Counted from the stretch's first letter, positions 31,370 to 42,215 are shown. The stretch: 64,000 bases of DNA from Gautieria morchelliformis (GCA_015179125.1 WHVA01000501.1:1-64000); one strand, 5' to 3'. Program-made: numbers and translations. Notes: generated by a model not told the origin, from the sequence alone.

Positions 31370-32065
31370 ATAACCTTTACCAGAGGGCTTGCAGAGACAC
31401 TGGTCCTCATATAAATACTTAAATAGCAGATACAGTAGCATCAAACTCACAGAATAGGGGAATAATGCACAGGTAGAATGGACAGCAGTGAAAGGACCAA
31501 AGTCACCTGCAAAGAGCCTAAAAAATGCCAAAAAAAGTGAAAATGTAAGAAATAAAAACAAAACAGACATTAAAAGGGCAGAAACAGCAGCATAAAACTC
31601 ACCAGGAGTGGGGTATAATGCCCAGGTAAGAAGTACAGCAGTGGAAGGACCTATGTCACCTGCAAAGAGCCTAAAAAAGGCAAAAAAAAGCGAAAATATA
31701 AGAAATAAAACCAAAACAGACATTAAAAAGGCATAAACAGTAGCATAAAGCTCACCAGGAGTGGTGTATAATGCCCAGGTAGGAAGTACAGGAGTGGAAG
31801 GACCTATGCCACCTGCAAAGAGCCTAAAAAAGGCAAAAAAAAGCGAAAATATAAGAAAATAAAAACAAAACAGACATTAAAAAGGCAGAAACAGTAGCAT
31901 AAAGCTCACCAGGAGTGGGGTATAATGCCCAGGTAGGAAGTACAGGAGTGGAAGGACCTATGCCACCTGCAAAGAGCCTAAAAAAGGCCAAAAAAAGCGA
32001 CATAGCCACATAAGAAACATGACAACAAAAGGCAGGTACAAAACTCACCAGAATGGCACTATAAC
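31370..32065 (-). repeat. H7 leader: tandem mini-exon/intron cassettes (about 153 bp)
   Basis: About four units, period 153-154. On the minus strand: ATTTTCGCTTTTTTTGCC, acceptor TTTTTTAG, a block of about 68 nt (GCTCTTTGCAGGTGACATAGG...CCACTCCTG) and donor GTGAGTTT or GTGAGCTT. One unit's exon-like part is 31603-31670. Block starts also fall at 31756 and 31910. Confidence 0.65.
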
Positions 32066-32079
32066 ACCCCAGTAGAATG

Positions 32080-32342
32080 CTAACAGGTGGGGATGGTGGT
32101 GGTGGGAGGGAAGAATGGGCGGCAGGCTGCGCAGCTGTTCCTGCGGAGGAACGGAAGACCGATGGGTCCTCGCGAGACCGGTTCTGGACCGCAGCCAGCG
32201 CCGGACCGGTAGACCGGCGTCAACCGGTCAGGCCAGGGGCTCGTGGCTGCGCCGCTCGCGCGCTCCGCTGACAAACTGATGACCTAAAAGCTGACATAAG
32301 CTCGACGCCCACAACCCACCGAGCCGCTTTCACCTATAGGAA
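32080..32342 (-). promoter_or_regulatory. H7 5' region
   Basis: GC-rich block with the GAGCGGCGCAGCCACGAGC core near the type II 5' end. No TATA box is clear. Confidence 0.35.
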
Positions 32343-32356
32343 TAGTATAAAGTTCT
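32331..32356. other. Head-to-head 5'/5' Helitron junction (centre of the array)
   Basis: The minus-strand 5' end of H7 (TTCCTATAGG, starting at 32342) abuts a plus-strand 5' end (TAGTATAAAGTTCTAGG, starting at 32343). The latter matches the H9 5' end TAGGAATATGAAAGCGCCTAGG and its following GGTTGTGGGC. No bases separate the two ends. To the left all elements read left, to the right all read right. Confidence 0.75.
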
Positions 32357-32819
32357 AGGGGGGCGGTTGTGGGCCTCCCTATATGAAAACAGCACACTCC
32401 GCTGACATAATCCTGACATAAGCCTGACATAATCCTGACTAAGATGCAAACAAACCACGCACTATGGCGGAGTTTGAATGCGAGTGGCGCAGCCGCGAGC
32501 GACCAAGCAGCGTTCCTGGTCACATGACCCGTTCGCGTCCAACGTTGCTGCGCATGCGCACCCACCTTCCCTCAACCCTCCTGCTGCCATTTCCTCTGGT
32601 CCAACTGGCAACCTCTGGCTCTTCTGCCCACTGTCTCTATGCCTGCTGGATCTGTCTGTCTGCTGCTGGCTCTCTGTCTATGCTGCTGGCTCTCTGTCTG
32701 TTGCTGGCTGTCTCTCTGTCTGGCTCTCTGTCTGGCTCTCTCTGTGTCTGCTACTGGCTTTCTCTGTGTGTGGCTCTTTCTGTGTCTCTTATTGGGGCTC
32801 TCTGTCTCTCTACAGTCCC

Positions 32820-33610
32820 CTCAGGTAAATATTGTTAATATTTTCGCTTTTTTATCCTCTTTTGACTTCTTTTCACCCTAGGCTGCTCCTCTCATTGCCT
32901 CCCACCTTTCTTGATGGTCATTACTGGCTCTGGTGTGTTTTTTTCCTGTAATATCTATCATTTCTTCCAATAATTTTCGCTTTTTTATCCTCTTTTTGTC
33001 TTCTTTTCAGCCACCTCTCTCAATGCCTCTCACCTTGCCTGTCTAATATTGGTGCATCTGGTGTGTGTCTTGCTATCATGTTTTGATATTTATTAGAATC
33101 AGCTTCTCTCCATGGTAAATATTGCTATTTCTTGCTATAATTTTCGCTTTTTTAATCTCTGTTTGACTTCTTTTCAGCTTAGGTTACTCCTCTCATTGCC
33201 TCCACCTTTCTTGGTCATCACTACTGCCTCCTATGTGCTCTTTCCTTATCATATCTGTCATTTCTTCCCCTAATTTTCGCTTTTTTATCCTCTTTTGCCA
33301 TATTTGCAGCCCAGGTTCCTCCTGTCAGTGTTTCCCACCTTTCCTGTCTGCCATTGCTGCATCTGGTGTGTGTCATGCTATCATATTTGTGTTGTTTTGA
33401 CATTTATTAGGATCAGCTTCTCTCCATGGTATTTCTTCTAACATTTTCGCTTTTTTAACCACTTTTTGACTGCTTTTCAGCCTGGCCTGCTCCTCTTATT
33501 GCCTCCCACCTTTCTTGATCATCATCATAGCCTGTGGTGTGTTTTTTCTGACATTTCTTGCAATAAGTTTTCGCTTTTTTATCCTCTTTTTTTTTTTTTT
33601 TTTGCTAGCG
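32820..33610 (+). repeat. H8 leader: mini-exon/intron cassettes (about 140-150 bp)
   Basis: About five units with ATTTTCGCTTTTTTATCCTC, acceptor CTTTTCAG, a block such as CCTAGGCTGCTCCTCTCATTG...GGCTCTG and donor-like GTGTGT. They are close relatives of the H6 units in the opposite orientation, but more diverged from each other. Confidence 0.55.
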
Positions 33611-34083
33611 CAGGTTCAGAGCTCCTACCATTCCTGTGTGTCATGGCTGCAAGTGGTATGTTTCTTGCTCTCATATCTGCTTCTTTTTTGATATTTATTA
33701 GGAACAGTTTCTGTTTTTTTTTTTTTAATTGTTATGTATTTGTTTTATTTTATTTTATTCATGTATATATATACTGTATATTCATCAAAATAGATACCAA
33801 AGAATTTCCTTGACTTTGCTAAAAATTAATGACAACAGCCTCTGCTTGCAAAATGTAAGTCTATTATCCATCGTAAACCCTCTGACATTTATTTATTTTC
33901 TCTGCACCTACAATAAGTTCACTTTTAGGCTCTTAGAGTTATACTACATATGGGGACATACTACAAACAAGGGACATGCTATGCACACTATACTTGCGTG
34001 ACATGCTACACTCAGGGGACATGCTACACATGGGGACACGCTACAAACAAGAGACATGCTACACATGATATACTTGGGGACAT

Positions 34084-34549
34084 TGTAAGGGCAACCCTGG
34101 CTGGTTGTGGAGATCACACTACCACACAACTGACAAGGGGAAATCCAAAGTATGTATAAATGAACAGAGTATACAAGAGAGGGGATTCTCACCTGACAAG
34201 GGGAAATCCAAAGAGAAAAGTCTAAGGACCCCCAATGTCAGCGAGCCATATTATACTACGCTGCGCAGCCAGGGACAACACTTGGCACCCGCCATCAACC
34301 CTGCATCCCCTGACCTCCCTGACCCTTGATTGACCCTTGATGCCACCTATTATGTGAGTGCTTGATTTCCGACACTGTTCCGAGAGCGGACATCGGAAAT
34401 TGGAGTGGAACTGGCAAAGAAAACAGAACTGGTGGAAGGTCTCCCAGAAGCGGAATCATTTCCGAAAGCAGAGGGAGATGGAATCGGAACCGTAAGCGGA
34501 GTCGGAAATGGAGTCGAACTGGAAATGGAAAACAGGGTGTCCCCTGACA
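34084..34549. mobile_element. Solo LTR (family L3), 466 bp
   Basis: The ends are TGTAAGGGCA and CCCCTGACA with a 5-bp duplication GACAT (34079-34083 and 34550-34554). It sits within the MS1 satellite. No second copy is in the window. Confidence 0.85.
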
Positions 34550-34709
34550 GACATGCGGGGATACGCTACACATGGGGACATGCTACACACAAGGGACATA
34601 ATACATATGATATACTTGGGAGACACACTACACATGGGGAACACACCATGGAAACACTACACATGGGGAACATGCTACACTTGGGGACATGCTATGCATG
34701 GTGACATGC

Positions 34710-35374
34710 TGTTACGTATCAAGATTTGGCAAGTCGAACTAGAAAGGACAATGGCTTCAACTTATATGTTGCACCCCCAATGAACTATCGTCCTAAGTAT
34801 TTCGGATCACGAGTCGGAAGTTGGAACATATCGAACTAAACAGAAGTCAGAGCTTGCGTTGGAAACTGAGTCGGAAGGTGGAAGGCAGGAGGTGGAGAGA
34901 CAGAGGTCTTGCAAAACTCGCTTGCTAAGAACAGGAGATAGAGCAAAGGAAATCACGTATCGAAGGCGATTGTCTGATTGCAGAATAACAAGCATACATG
35001 AGGGTTTTTATACAAAGAGCTGAGACAACATGTAATGGTGTAGTACTAAGCAAATTCTGGAGGGAGCGGAAGTCGGATAGACATGCGGGATAATTAACTA
35101 ATTGGGAACAAGGGACTACAAGGGGGGTGCAGGGTAGGGTATAACAATGGCAAAAGAACAAGGGGTCGGAAAGTATATCTGACGTAAAGAAACAACGAGA
35201 CTCCAAAGGGGCTGGACAGGTGGTCTTGCTGTGCTGTGAGGCGAGTCTGGTGGGTCCGAGTAATAGAGTCAAAAGAACAAAGGAATAAAACAATGGGTGG
35301 AATGTTGGAATTATCGGAGGGTCAGAATGTGAGTGGAACTGAGTGTCGGAAGTCGGAAATGCATGGTCCTAACA
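34710..35374 (+). mobile_element. Solo LTR (family L2), 665 bp
   Basis: The ends are TGTTACGTATC and GGTCCTAACA with duplication CATGC (34705-34709 and 35375-35379). It is a diverged copy of the LTRs at 10931 and 49999, at an independent site. Confidence 0.85.
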
Positions 35375-35689
35375 CATGCTACACATACTATACTTGCAGG
35401 ACACACTACACTCCGGGAACACATGCCATACATAGGGACATGCTACCCATGAGGGGCACACAGACATGGGAGAAATGGGTGGAGACATTACCTACTCTGA
35501 TGCATTACTTAGAGCTACTTTCAATTGTGATAAGATGTGTTTTACTTATCCGAATAATTTTACTTATCCCAAGTTTTATTTACCCAATGTGTTTGACCTA
35601 ACCATGGGTATCCACCCTAGCAGTGGTCCCAGTGCATTCACATCCAATGGGTCCCCGGCAGTCCCTACCCAGCGCTGTGCCACATCCTG

Positions 35690-35850
35690 GTGTGCAGCAC
35701 AGGGCCACGGTAGGGATCGACTTGCGATATGCAGCATTTTCACATGGACAGTTTTATGTTGCACTAATTGTAACAGAGTCCATGTTCTTTAGGGAAGGGA
35801 ACACAACATCTAATATTGTATACAAACAGGTGCTGCTAAAGCCTGATTAA
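35690..35850 (+). pseudogene. C-terminal fragment of a second Helitron helicase family
   Basis: The open frame reads TVGIDLRYAAFSHGQFYVAL...TTSNIVYKQVLLKPD and stop. It aligns with the last 50 or so residues of the H1 protein (TVGLDLRYPVFGHGQLYVGV...TTNIVYKDVLLRAP) but is clearly diverged, and the SRGTN part of the last helicase motif is not kept. It is the tail of another Helitron lineage, followed by that lineage's own 3' end. Confidence 0.8.
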
Positions 35851-35931
35851 TTATGTAGTTTCATTTCACCGAATATAATTCTGTAATACTATTGACTACC
35901 CCTGTGCGATGTTAACCTTACTTAACTAACC

Positions 35932-35959
35932 CGGTGCGAAGCACGGGTCTATTGGCTAG
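35932..35959 (+). other. Variant Helitron 3' terminus used by H8
   Basis: The hairpin ACCCGGTGC/GCACGGGT (8 bp with one bulged G, loop GAA) is followed by CTATTGGCTAG. The spacing and the final CTAG fit the rule, but the stem and spacer differ from the two main lineages. The H9 5' end starts at the next base. Confidence 0.75.
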
Positions 35960-36082
35960 TAGGAATATGAAAGCGCCTAGGTGGGAGGTTGTGGGCGTGC
36001 TGACCAATGCTGACCAATGCTTGGTCATTAGTTTGTCAGCGGAGCGCGCGAGCGGCGCAACCGCGAGAGAACACTGTGCAGT

Positions 36083-36175
36083 GGTCACGTGACCCGTTCG
36101 CGACCAGAGCGCGCATACGCGAGTGTGGTCCGTGCACGACACGCGCGCACGGTATAAAGGCCGAACGGTAAGGAC
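36083..36175 (+). promoter_or_regulatory. H9 promoter-like module
   Basis: GGTCACGTGACC (36083-36094), GTGGTCCGTGCACGAC (about 36125) and GGTATAAAGG (TATAAA at 36153-36158), then a pyrimidine-rich CTGTGCTCTGTCTGCT tract to 36360. This is the cleanest copy of the shared module. Confidence 0.65.
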
Positions 36176-36539
36176 ATATCGCCAGGAACCTGCCCAACTG
36201 GCAATTCCTCTGTCTGCTGTCCGCTATGTGCTCTGTGCCCTGTGCCCTGTGCTCTGTGCTCTGTGCTGTCTGCTCTGTGCTCTGTCCGCTGTCTGCTCTG
36301 TGCTCTGTCTGATCTGGGTGCTGTCTGCTGTCAGCTCTGTCTGCTGTCTCCTCCTTTAGCTGGCTGGCTGTCTATGGCTTTGGTTGGCTGACTATCTATT
36401 GGCTTGGCTGGCTATCTATTGGTAAGTAATATCTCTTTTTTAATGCATTCCAATGTATTTTATTTGATTTGTGTTTATAATTTTATTGGTTCCTTTTTTT
36501 TTATCATATTGCATTCACATGTGCTTTATATTTTTGTTA

Positions 36540-37195
36540 TTTTTTTCGAAATAGATTTAAATAAAATCCAAAGACTGCTGAAAAAAAAGTATTTTAATAT
36601 CAATATTTTTCAGGTTTTTTTCGAAAATAGACATCAATAAGTTCCCTCTAAAATTAATGAGATTCTGCTTTTAAATGTGGTTTGTTTTATTGTTTTATTT
36701 ACTGTAAAGCTGCTTACCAGCCACTCCTCTCTGGCTATACTGGTGGCTGGCTTACTATGGCTTTGGCTGGGCTCTGGGTTTCTCTGTCAGTCTCTGGGCT
36801 TCTCTGGCTTTGGCTGGGCATTAATAACAGCTTCTGCTTCAATGTACTGTACTTTTTTGACATTTTTTCGCAAATAGATATCAATAAATTATCCTGACTT
36901 TGTGAAAATTGACAACAGCTCCAGGTTAAATGTACAGTGCATTTTCTTGACATTTTTCGAAAAATAGATAATCCTAACTTTGCTAAAATTAATAACAGCT
37001 TCAGCTTACATGTACTGGACATTTTCTTGACATTTTTTCGAAAAATAGATCATCCTGACTTTGCTAAAAATTAATGACAGGAGCTGCTTAAATATAGATT
37101 CCTTGACTATTTTATTTATGTCTGTATATGTCACAAAATAGATATTGATACATGTCCCTGAGCTTGCTAAAAGTTAATAAGTAGTAACAGCCTCT
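36540..37195 (+). repeat. H9 leader repeat array
   Basis: Units of about 85 bp with CTGACTTTGCTAAAATTAAT, AACAGCTTCAGCTTA, ATGTACTGGACATTTT and GACATTTTTCGAAAAATAG. Units at about 36867, 36954 and 37037 are the best conserved. Confidence 0.7.
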
Positions 37196-37214
37196 GCTTG
37201 CTTCACTTTGAGGC

Positions 37215-38180
37215 CCTTGGGGATATGCTACACATGCCATTGGGACATGCTATGCATGCTATACTTGAGGGGCATGCTACACACACTATGCATGGGGACA
37301 TGCATATGCGTGGAGACATGCATGGGATGCGACACACACGCTATGCTTGGGGACACGCATGCTATGTGTGGAGACACTCATGGTATGCATGGAGACACTC
37401 ATGTTATGCGTGGGGACACGCACACTATGCTTGGGGACACGCACGCTATGCATGGAGACATGCATGTTATGCGTGGGGACACGCATGCTATGCATGGAGA
37501 CATGCATGTTATGCGTGGGGACACGCACGCTATGCTTGGGGACACGCACACTATGCTTGGGGACACCCATGTTATGCGTGGAGACACACACACTATACTT
37601 GGGGACACTCATGTTATGCGTGGAGACACGCATGTTATGCATGGGGACACACATGCTATGCATGGGGATGTGCACACTATATGTGGGGACACACTATGCT
37701 TGGGGGACATGGTACAAACAAGGGACACACTACAGGGGAAAACACTACAAACAAGGGACATTCTACCCATGCTATACTTGGGGGACACGCTACAAACAAA
37801 GGACATGCTATGCACACTATACTCGGGGGACATGTTATGCATTGGGGACACAATTTGCACACTATACTTGAGGGGGATGCTACACACACTATATGTAGGG
37901 ACATGCTACACATGGGGGACACACATGCTATAATTTCGGGACATGCTACACACAAAATACTTGAGGGACATGTTATGCATGTGGGACATGCCATGCACAC
38001 TGTACTGCATGTGGGGACACACTACATATGGAGACATGCTACATGTGGAGACACACTATGCACACTATACTTGGGGACACACTACATGTGGGGACATGCC
38101 ACATGTGGGGACATGCCACATGTGAGGACATGCCACATGTGAGGACATGCCACATGTGAGGACATGCTACATGTGAGGTA
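37215..38180 (+). repeat. 21-bp-type minisatellite MS1 in H9
   Basis: Tandem GGGGACACGCATGCTATGCGT-like units over about 960 bp, ending in short CATGCCACATGTGAGGA units of 17 bp. It starts at the same boundary (CACTTTGAGGCCCTTGGGGAT) as the other MS1 arrays. Confidence 0.85.
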
Positions 38181-38220
38181 GGGGACATGAGACATGGGAG
38201 AAATGTGTAGAGTCATTACC

Positions 38221-38900
38221 TGTTATGTATCAGGTTTGGATCTAAAAGGACTGCAGCTTCAACTTATATGTTGCACCCCCAACTATCATCCTAAGTATTT
38301 TGGAGATCTGAGATTGGAAGTTGGAAGAGGTTGAGTATTGTAACTGAAGTAGTAAGGGTTCAAGAATTGAGTTAAGTTGGATATGAGAAATCAAGTTGGA
38401 AGACGGAGGTCAGAGAGACAGAGGCCTTGCAGGTCTAAGAACTGGAGACAGTGCAAAGGGAGTCACGTATCAAAGTCGATTATCTGATTGCTGAACAGAG
38501 GCACACATGACTGGGTTTTATACAAAGAGCTGAGACAACATGTCAGAAGGTAGAGGTAAGCAATTCCAGTGCAAGCAAAAGTAACTAGGATAAATGGAGA
38601 AAGTAACTAATACGGAACAAGAGGAACTACAAGGGGGTGCCGGGTAGAACTAAGGACAATCAATAGGCAAAAGAACAAGGGGAATGTGGGTCTAATTGAT
38701 AGTGGAACAAATGGATCTCCTGATGCTCCGGACTTGCTATGCTAAGGGTCAAGTAGGGAAGGATGGTGAATAGAGTCAAAAGGGGAAGTATGTGAATAGT
38801 AAAGAACAAGGGGATCAAAAGGTCAAAGTGTGGACGTTGCGGAATTGAGCCAGAGGAGGCATGGAGGTACCAGAGTTGGTCAAGCAGCATGGTCATAACA
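38221..38900 (+). mobile_element. Solo LTR (family L1), full length, 680 bp
   Basis: The ends are TGTTATGTAT and GGTCATAACA with duplication TTACC (38216-38220 and 38901-38905). The empty site is visible in H8 (near 35487) and in the inner 3' regions of H2, H3 and H12. It is the reference copy for the truncated LTRs in the composite elements. Confidence 0.9.
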
Positions 38901-39231
38901 TTACCTGCCTTGATGTGTTACTTAGAGCTACTTTCAATCAATAAGATGAGTTTTACTTATCTGAAAGAAATTTTCTTATCCGAATGTGTTTGACTTATCC
39001 CAAGTTTGATTTACCCAAGGTGTTTGACCTTACCGAGGCGTTTGACTTGCACCCCCGCGCGAAGCGCGGGTATCCACCTAGTCTAAGAGTTAAACGAGCA
39101 CGGTGGGTGGTTGTGGGCGCCTCTTACAAATAATGTTATGTAAAAATTAGGTCAGCGGAGCGAGCGGCGCAGCCGCGAGCCCTAGGCCCCTGGCCCAGGC
39201 CAGACCATTGACGCTGCGCAGCAGCGTCCCA

Positions 39232-39310
39232 GGTCACGTGACCGGTTCACGTTCGTCGCGACCATACGCGAGGGTGGTCCATGCATGACCCTTCGCTCGG
39301 TATAAAGAGA
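39232..39310 (+). promoter_or_regulatory. H10 promoter-like module
   Basis: GGTCACGTGACC (39232-39243), GTGGTCCATGCATGACC (about 39274) and TATAAAG (39301-39307), then a GGGTGTCTTTCTGGGTGTCT microsatellite at 39395-39490. Confidence 0.6.
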
Positions 39311-39499
39311 GCGATGCTGCAGCACCGCACTCCCCACTGGTGTCCTCCTGTGTTCTGGCTGTGGTGGGCTCACTACTGCTTTGGCTGGGGTCTTGGTGTC
39401 TTTCTGTTGGTCTCTGGGTGTCTTTCTGTGTGTCTCTGGGTGTCTTTCTGGGTGTCTCTGGGTGTCTTTCTGGGTGTCTCTGGGCTTCTTTGCCTGTGA

Positions 39500-39910
39500 A
39501 TTGACACCAGCTTCTGCTTCAATGTCCTGTATATTTTTTGATATTTTTTCGCAAATTGCTATCAATACACCTAACTTGCTAACCTTAATAATAGCCAACT
39601 TAAATATCCTGTACATTTTTTTGATATTTTTTCGCACATAGAAATCAATAAATCTAACTTCCTAACCTTAATAACAGCCAACTTAAATATCCTGTACTTT
39701 TTTTTGATATTTTTTCGCAAATAGATATCAATAACCTATTCTGACTTTGCTAAAGTTAATAACAACTTCTGTTTTAATGTAGTGTGTTTTTTTATATCTT
39801 TTTTTCAAAAAATAAATATAGATATCAATAAATTATCCTGACTTTGCTAAAATTAATGACAACAGCTGCTTAAACGTGGTTTCTTTTCCTATTTTATATA
39901 TGTCACAAAA
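39500..39910 (+). repeat. H10 leader repeat array
   Basis: AT-rich units with TTTTTTGATATTTTTTCGCA and AATAGCCAACTTAAATATCC, matching H4 and H5. Confidence 0.65.
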
Positions 39911-39937
39911 TAGATACTGATACATGTCCCTGATATG

Positions 39938-40456
39938 TGTGAGGACATGTTACGTGTGAGGACACACTACCTGTGGGACACATTACGTGCGAGGACACGC
40001 TACCTGTGAGGACACGTTATGTGTGGGGACACACTACCTGTGAGGACACGTTACATGTGGGGACACGCTACCTGTGGGACAACCTGTGAGGACATGTTAC
40101 ATGTGGGGACACGCTACCTGTGAGGACACGTTGCGTGTGGGAACACGTTATGTGTGAGGACACACTACCTGCGAGGACATGTTATGTGTGAGGACATGCT
40201 ACCTGTGAGGACACGCTACCAGTGGGGACACGCTACCGGTGGGGACACGTTACGTGTGGGGACAAGCTACCTGTGAGGACACGCTACCTGTGGGGACACG
40301 CTACCTGTGGGGACACGTTACGTGTGGGGACACGCTACCGGTGGGACACGTTACATGTGAGGACACATTACGTGTGGGGACACGCTACCTGTGAGGACAC
40401 GTTACGTGGGGGGACACGCTACCTGTGAGGACACGCTATGTGTGAGGACATGCTAT
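39938..40456 (+). repeat. 17-bp minisatellite MS2 in H10
   Basis: Units of the GCTACCTGTGAGGACAC and GTTACGTGTGGGGACAC types over about 520 bp. Confidence 0.87.
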
Positions 40457-40474
40457 CCAACTGCACTTTGGGTC

Positions 40475-40789
40475 TTCCCCCATTTCTGATTTTGGTATTG
40501 TTTCTGGTTCTGTGAGAGTGTCACCGGAGGATCAGCTGGCATATCCATATAACCACATTGTCAAAATTCAGGATCCCCAAGATCACTATTGGATCTATCT
40601 CACAATGCACCAGCTTTGAAACCTGTTGATTATGACAATAGGCGCAATCTTATAATCTCTGATGATTCAGTCAAGACTATTACCAATTTCATGTCTAGAG
40701 TCGCTGGGAGGCCCATCCCAGAGGTCGAGAGAGAGCTCTGCATGTTCGGCTGTTCCATGGGTGCATACATGATTCATGATACTATATGA
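40475..40789 (+). pseudogene. Captured gene fragment, third copy
   Basis: The same unrecognised fragment as in H4 and H5, in two frames, ending MGAYMIHDTI and stop. The downstream sequence to the hairpin is also shared, so the capture happened once, before these three elements separated. Confidence 0.5.
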
Positions 40790-41179
40790 TCAGGGATATA
40801 TTTTGCATGATCCTATTTACCCCAATGCACTTGACCTTACTGATTCACTTGACCTTACTGATGCATTTGACCTTACCAAGGCGCTGGACCTACACCCCGC
40901 GCTTCGCGCGGGTACCCACCTAGTCTAAGAGTTAAACGCGCTCAGTGGGTTGTGGGCGTCGAGGCTGACTAATAATATTACAAATAATATTATGTAATAG
41001 TTAGGTCAGCGGAGCGAGCGGCGCAGCCGCGAGCCCTAGGCCCAGGCCCAGCGCAGACCTTGCCGGTACAGCGCTGGGTGACCTGGCAGACGCTGCGCAG
41101 CCGGTCCCCTCTGCCCTCCTTCTACCATCATCCCATCCCATCCCATCCCTCCCACCACCTGCATCTCTTCTATTAACTT

Positions 41180-42054
41180 CCTATCTAGGTTCTTTCTGGT
41201 GAGTTTGATGCTACTGAAACTGCCTTTTTTATGTTTGTTATTTATAATTTCGCTTTTTTGGCCTTTTTTAGGGACTTTTCAAGTGACATTTGTCCTGTCA
41301 CTGCTGCACCTGCTACCTGGCTGTTTCTGGTGAGTGTTATGGTATTGTATCTGCCTTTTCTTGATGCTTATTATGTTCTTTTTTGCTATAATTTCGCTTT
41401 TTTGGCTTTTTTTAGGCACTGCTCAAGATATTTGTCCTGTCACTGCTGCACCTGCTATCTGGCTGTTTCTGGTGAGTGCTATGCTATTGTACCTGCCTTT
41501 TCTTGATGCTTATTATGTTCTTTTTGCTATAATTTCGCTTTTTTGGCTTTTTTTAGGCACTGCTCAAGTGATATTTGTCCTGTCACTGCTGCACCTGCTA
41601 TCTGGCTGTTTCTGGTGAGTGCTATGCTATTGTACCTGCCTTTTCTTGAGGCTTATTATCTTCTTATTTGCCATAATTTTGCTTTTTTGGCTTTTTTTAG
41701 GCACTTTTCAAGTGACATTTCTTTCTGTCACTGCTGCACTTGCTACCTGGCTGTTTCTGGTGAGTGTTATGGCATTGTACCTGCCTTTTCTTGATGCTTA
41801 TTATCTTCTTATTTGCCATAATTTCGCTTTTTTGGCTTTTTTTAGGCACTTTTCAAGTGACATTTGTCCTGTCACTGCTGCACCTGCTACCTGGCTGTTT
41901 CTGGTGAGTGTTATGCTATTGTACCTGCCTTTTCTTGATGCTTATTGTGTTCTTATTTGCTATAACTTTGCTTTTTTGGCATTTTGTAGGCACTTTTCAA
42001 GTGCATTTGTCCTGTCACTACTGCATACCCTACCTGGGTATTATCCCCTTTCTG
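41180..42054 (+). repeat. H11 leader: six mini-exon/intron cassettes (about 144 bp)
   Basis: A regular array in which every unit has an AG acceptor after AATTTCGCTTTTTTGGC plus a T tract, a block of 56-65 nt (GCACTTTTCAAGTGACATTT...TGTTTCTG) and a GTGAGT donor. The exon-like blocks are 41272-41329, 41416-41471, 41557-41614, 41701-41759, 41846-41903 and 41990-42054. The last donor is GTAAGT. The introns would be about 85 nt, normal for basidiomycetes. They sit upstream of the transposase start at 42216. Confidence 0.75.
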
Positions 42055-42215
42055 GTAAGTTTTTGTAACTGTATCTGCTGTTTGCAGTATTTATATTAGG
42101 ATCAGTGGCTTTGCAATCTGTCTGAGATACCCGCACAGCCTGTTTTCCCTGAGTTTGCCTTATTCTGCTTGCGATGTAAGTCTGATATTGATATCTTTAT
42201 TCTCTCTCTACTCTT

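Larger units (their letters stand above)
25571..32342 (-). mobile_element. Helitron H7, type II, decayed RepHel
   Basis: The 3' CTAG is at 25571-25574 (TATCCACCTAG type) and the 5' TTCCTATAGGTGAAAGCGGC at 32342. This is the innermost minus-strand element. Its 5' end meets the plus-strand element H8 head to head. It carries a third, more diverged RepHel gene, now broken, with a solo LTR inside it. Confidence 0.88.
33945..35470 (+). repeat. Short MS1 minisatellite in H8, split by two LTRs
   Basis: About 15 degenerate units (GGGGACATGCTACACATG type) lie at 33945-34083, 34555-34709 and 35375-35470. The breaks are the LTRs at 34084 and 34710. Units are fewer and more degenerate than in H2, H3, H9 and H12. 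Confidence 0.75.
32343..35959 (+). mobile_element. Helitron H8, probably type II, composite, ending in another Helitron's tail
   Basis: A 5' end at 32343 is followed by a GC-rich block, a mini-exon array, a short MS1 satellite with two solo LTRs, and type II subterminal sequence ending in TATCCACCCTAG at 35620. The hairpin's left arm is missing there. The sequence continues through 336 bp of a different Helitron (C-terminal helicase codons and a second 3' end) to CTAG at 35956-35959, where H9 begins. Confidence 0.75.
35960..39081 (+). mobile_element. Helitron H9, type II, MS1 payload with full solo LTR
   Basis: The 5' TAGGAATATGAAAGCGCC is at 35960 and the 3' TATCCACCTAG ends at 39081. Order: promoter module, CTGTCTGCT microsatellite, leader array, MS1, solo LTR L1 with both ends, subterminal repeats, hairpin. 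There is no internal terminator, so this is the simple form from which the LTR part of H2, H3 and H12 can be understood. Confidence 0.87.
39082..40923 (+). mobile_element. Helitron H10, type I, non-autonomous with gene fragment
   Basis: The 5' TCTAAGAGTTAAACGAGC is at 39082 and the 3' TACCCACCTAG ends at 40923. At 1842 bp it is the shortest member. It has a promoter module, leader, 17-bp satellite and captured gene fragment in the same order as H4 and H5. Confidence 0.87.
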
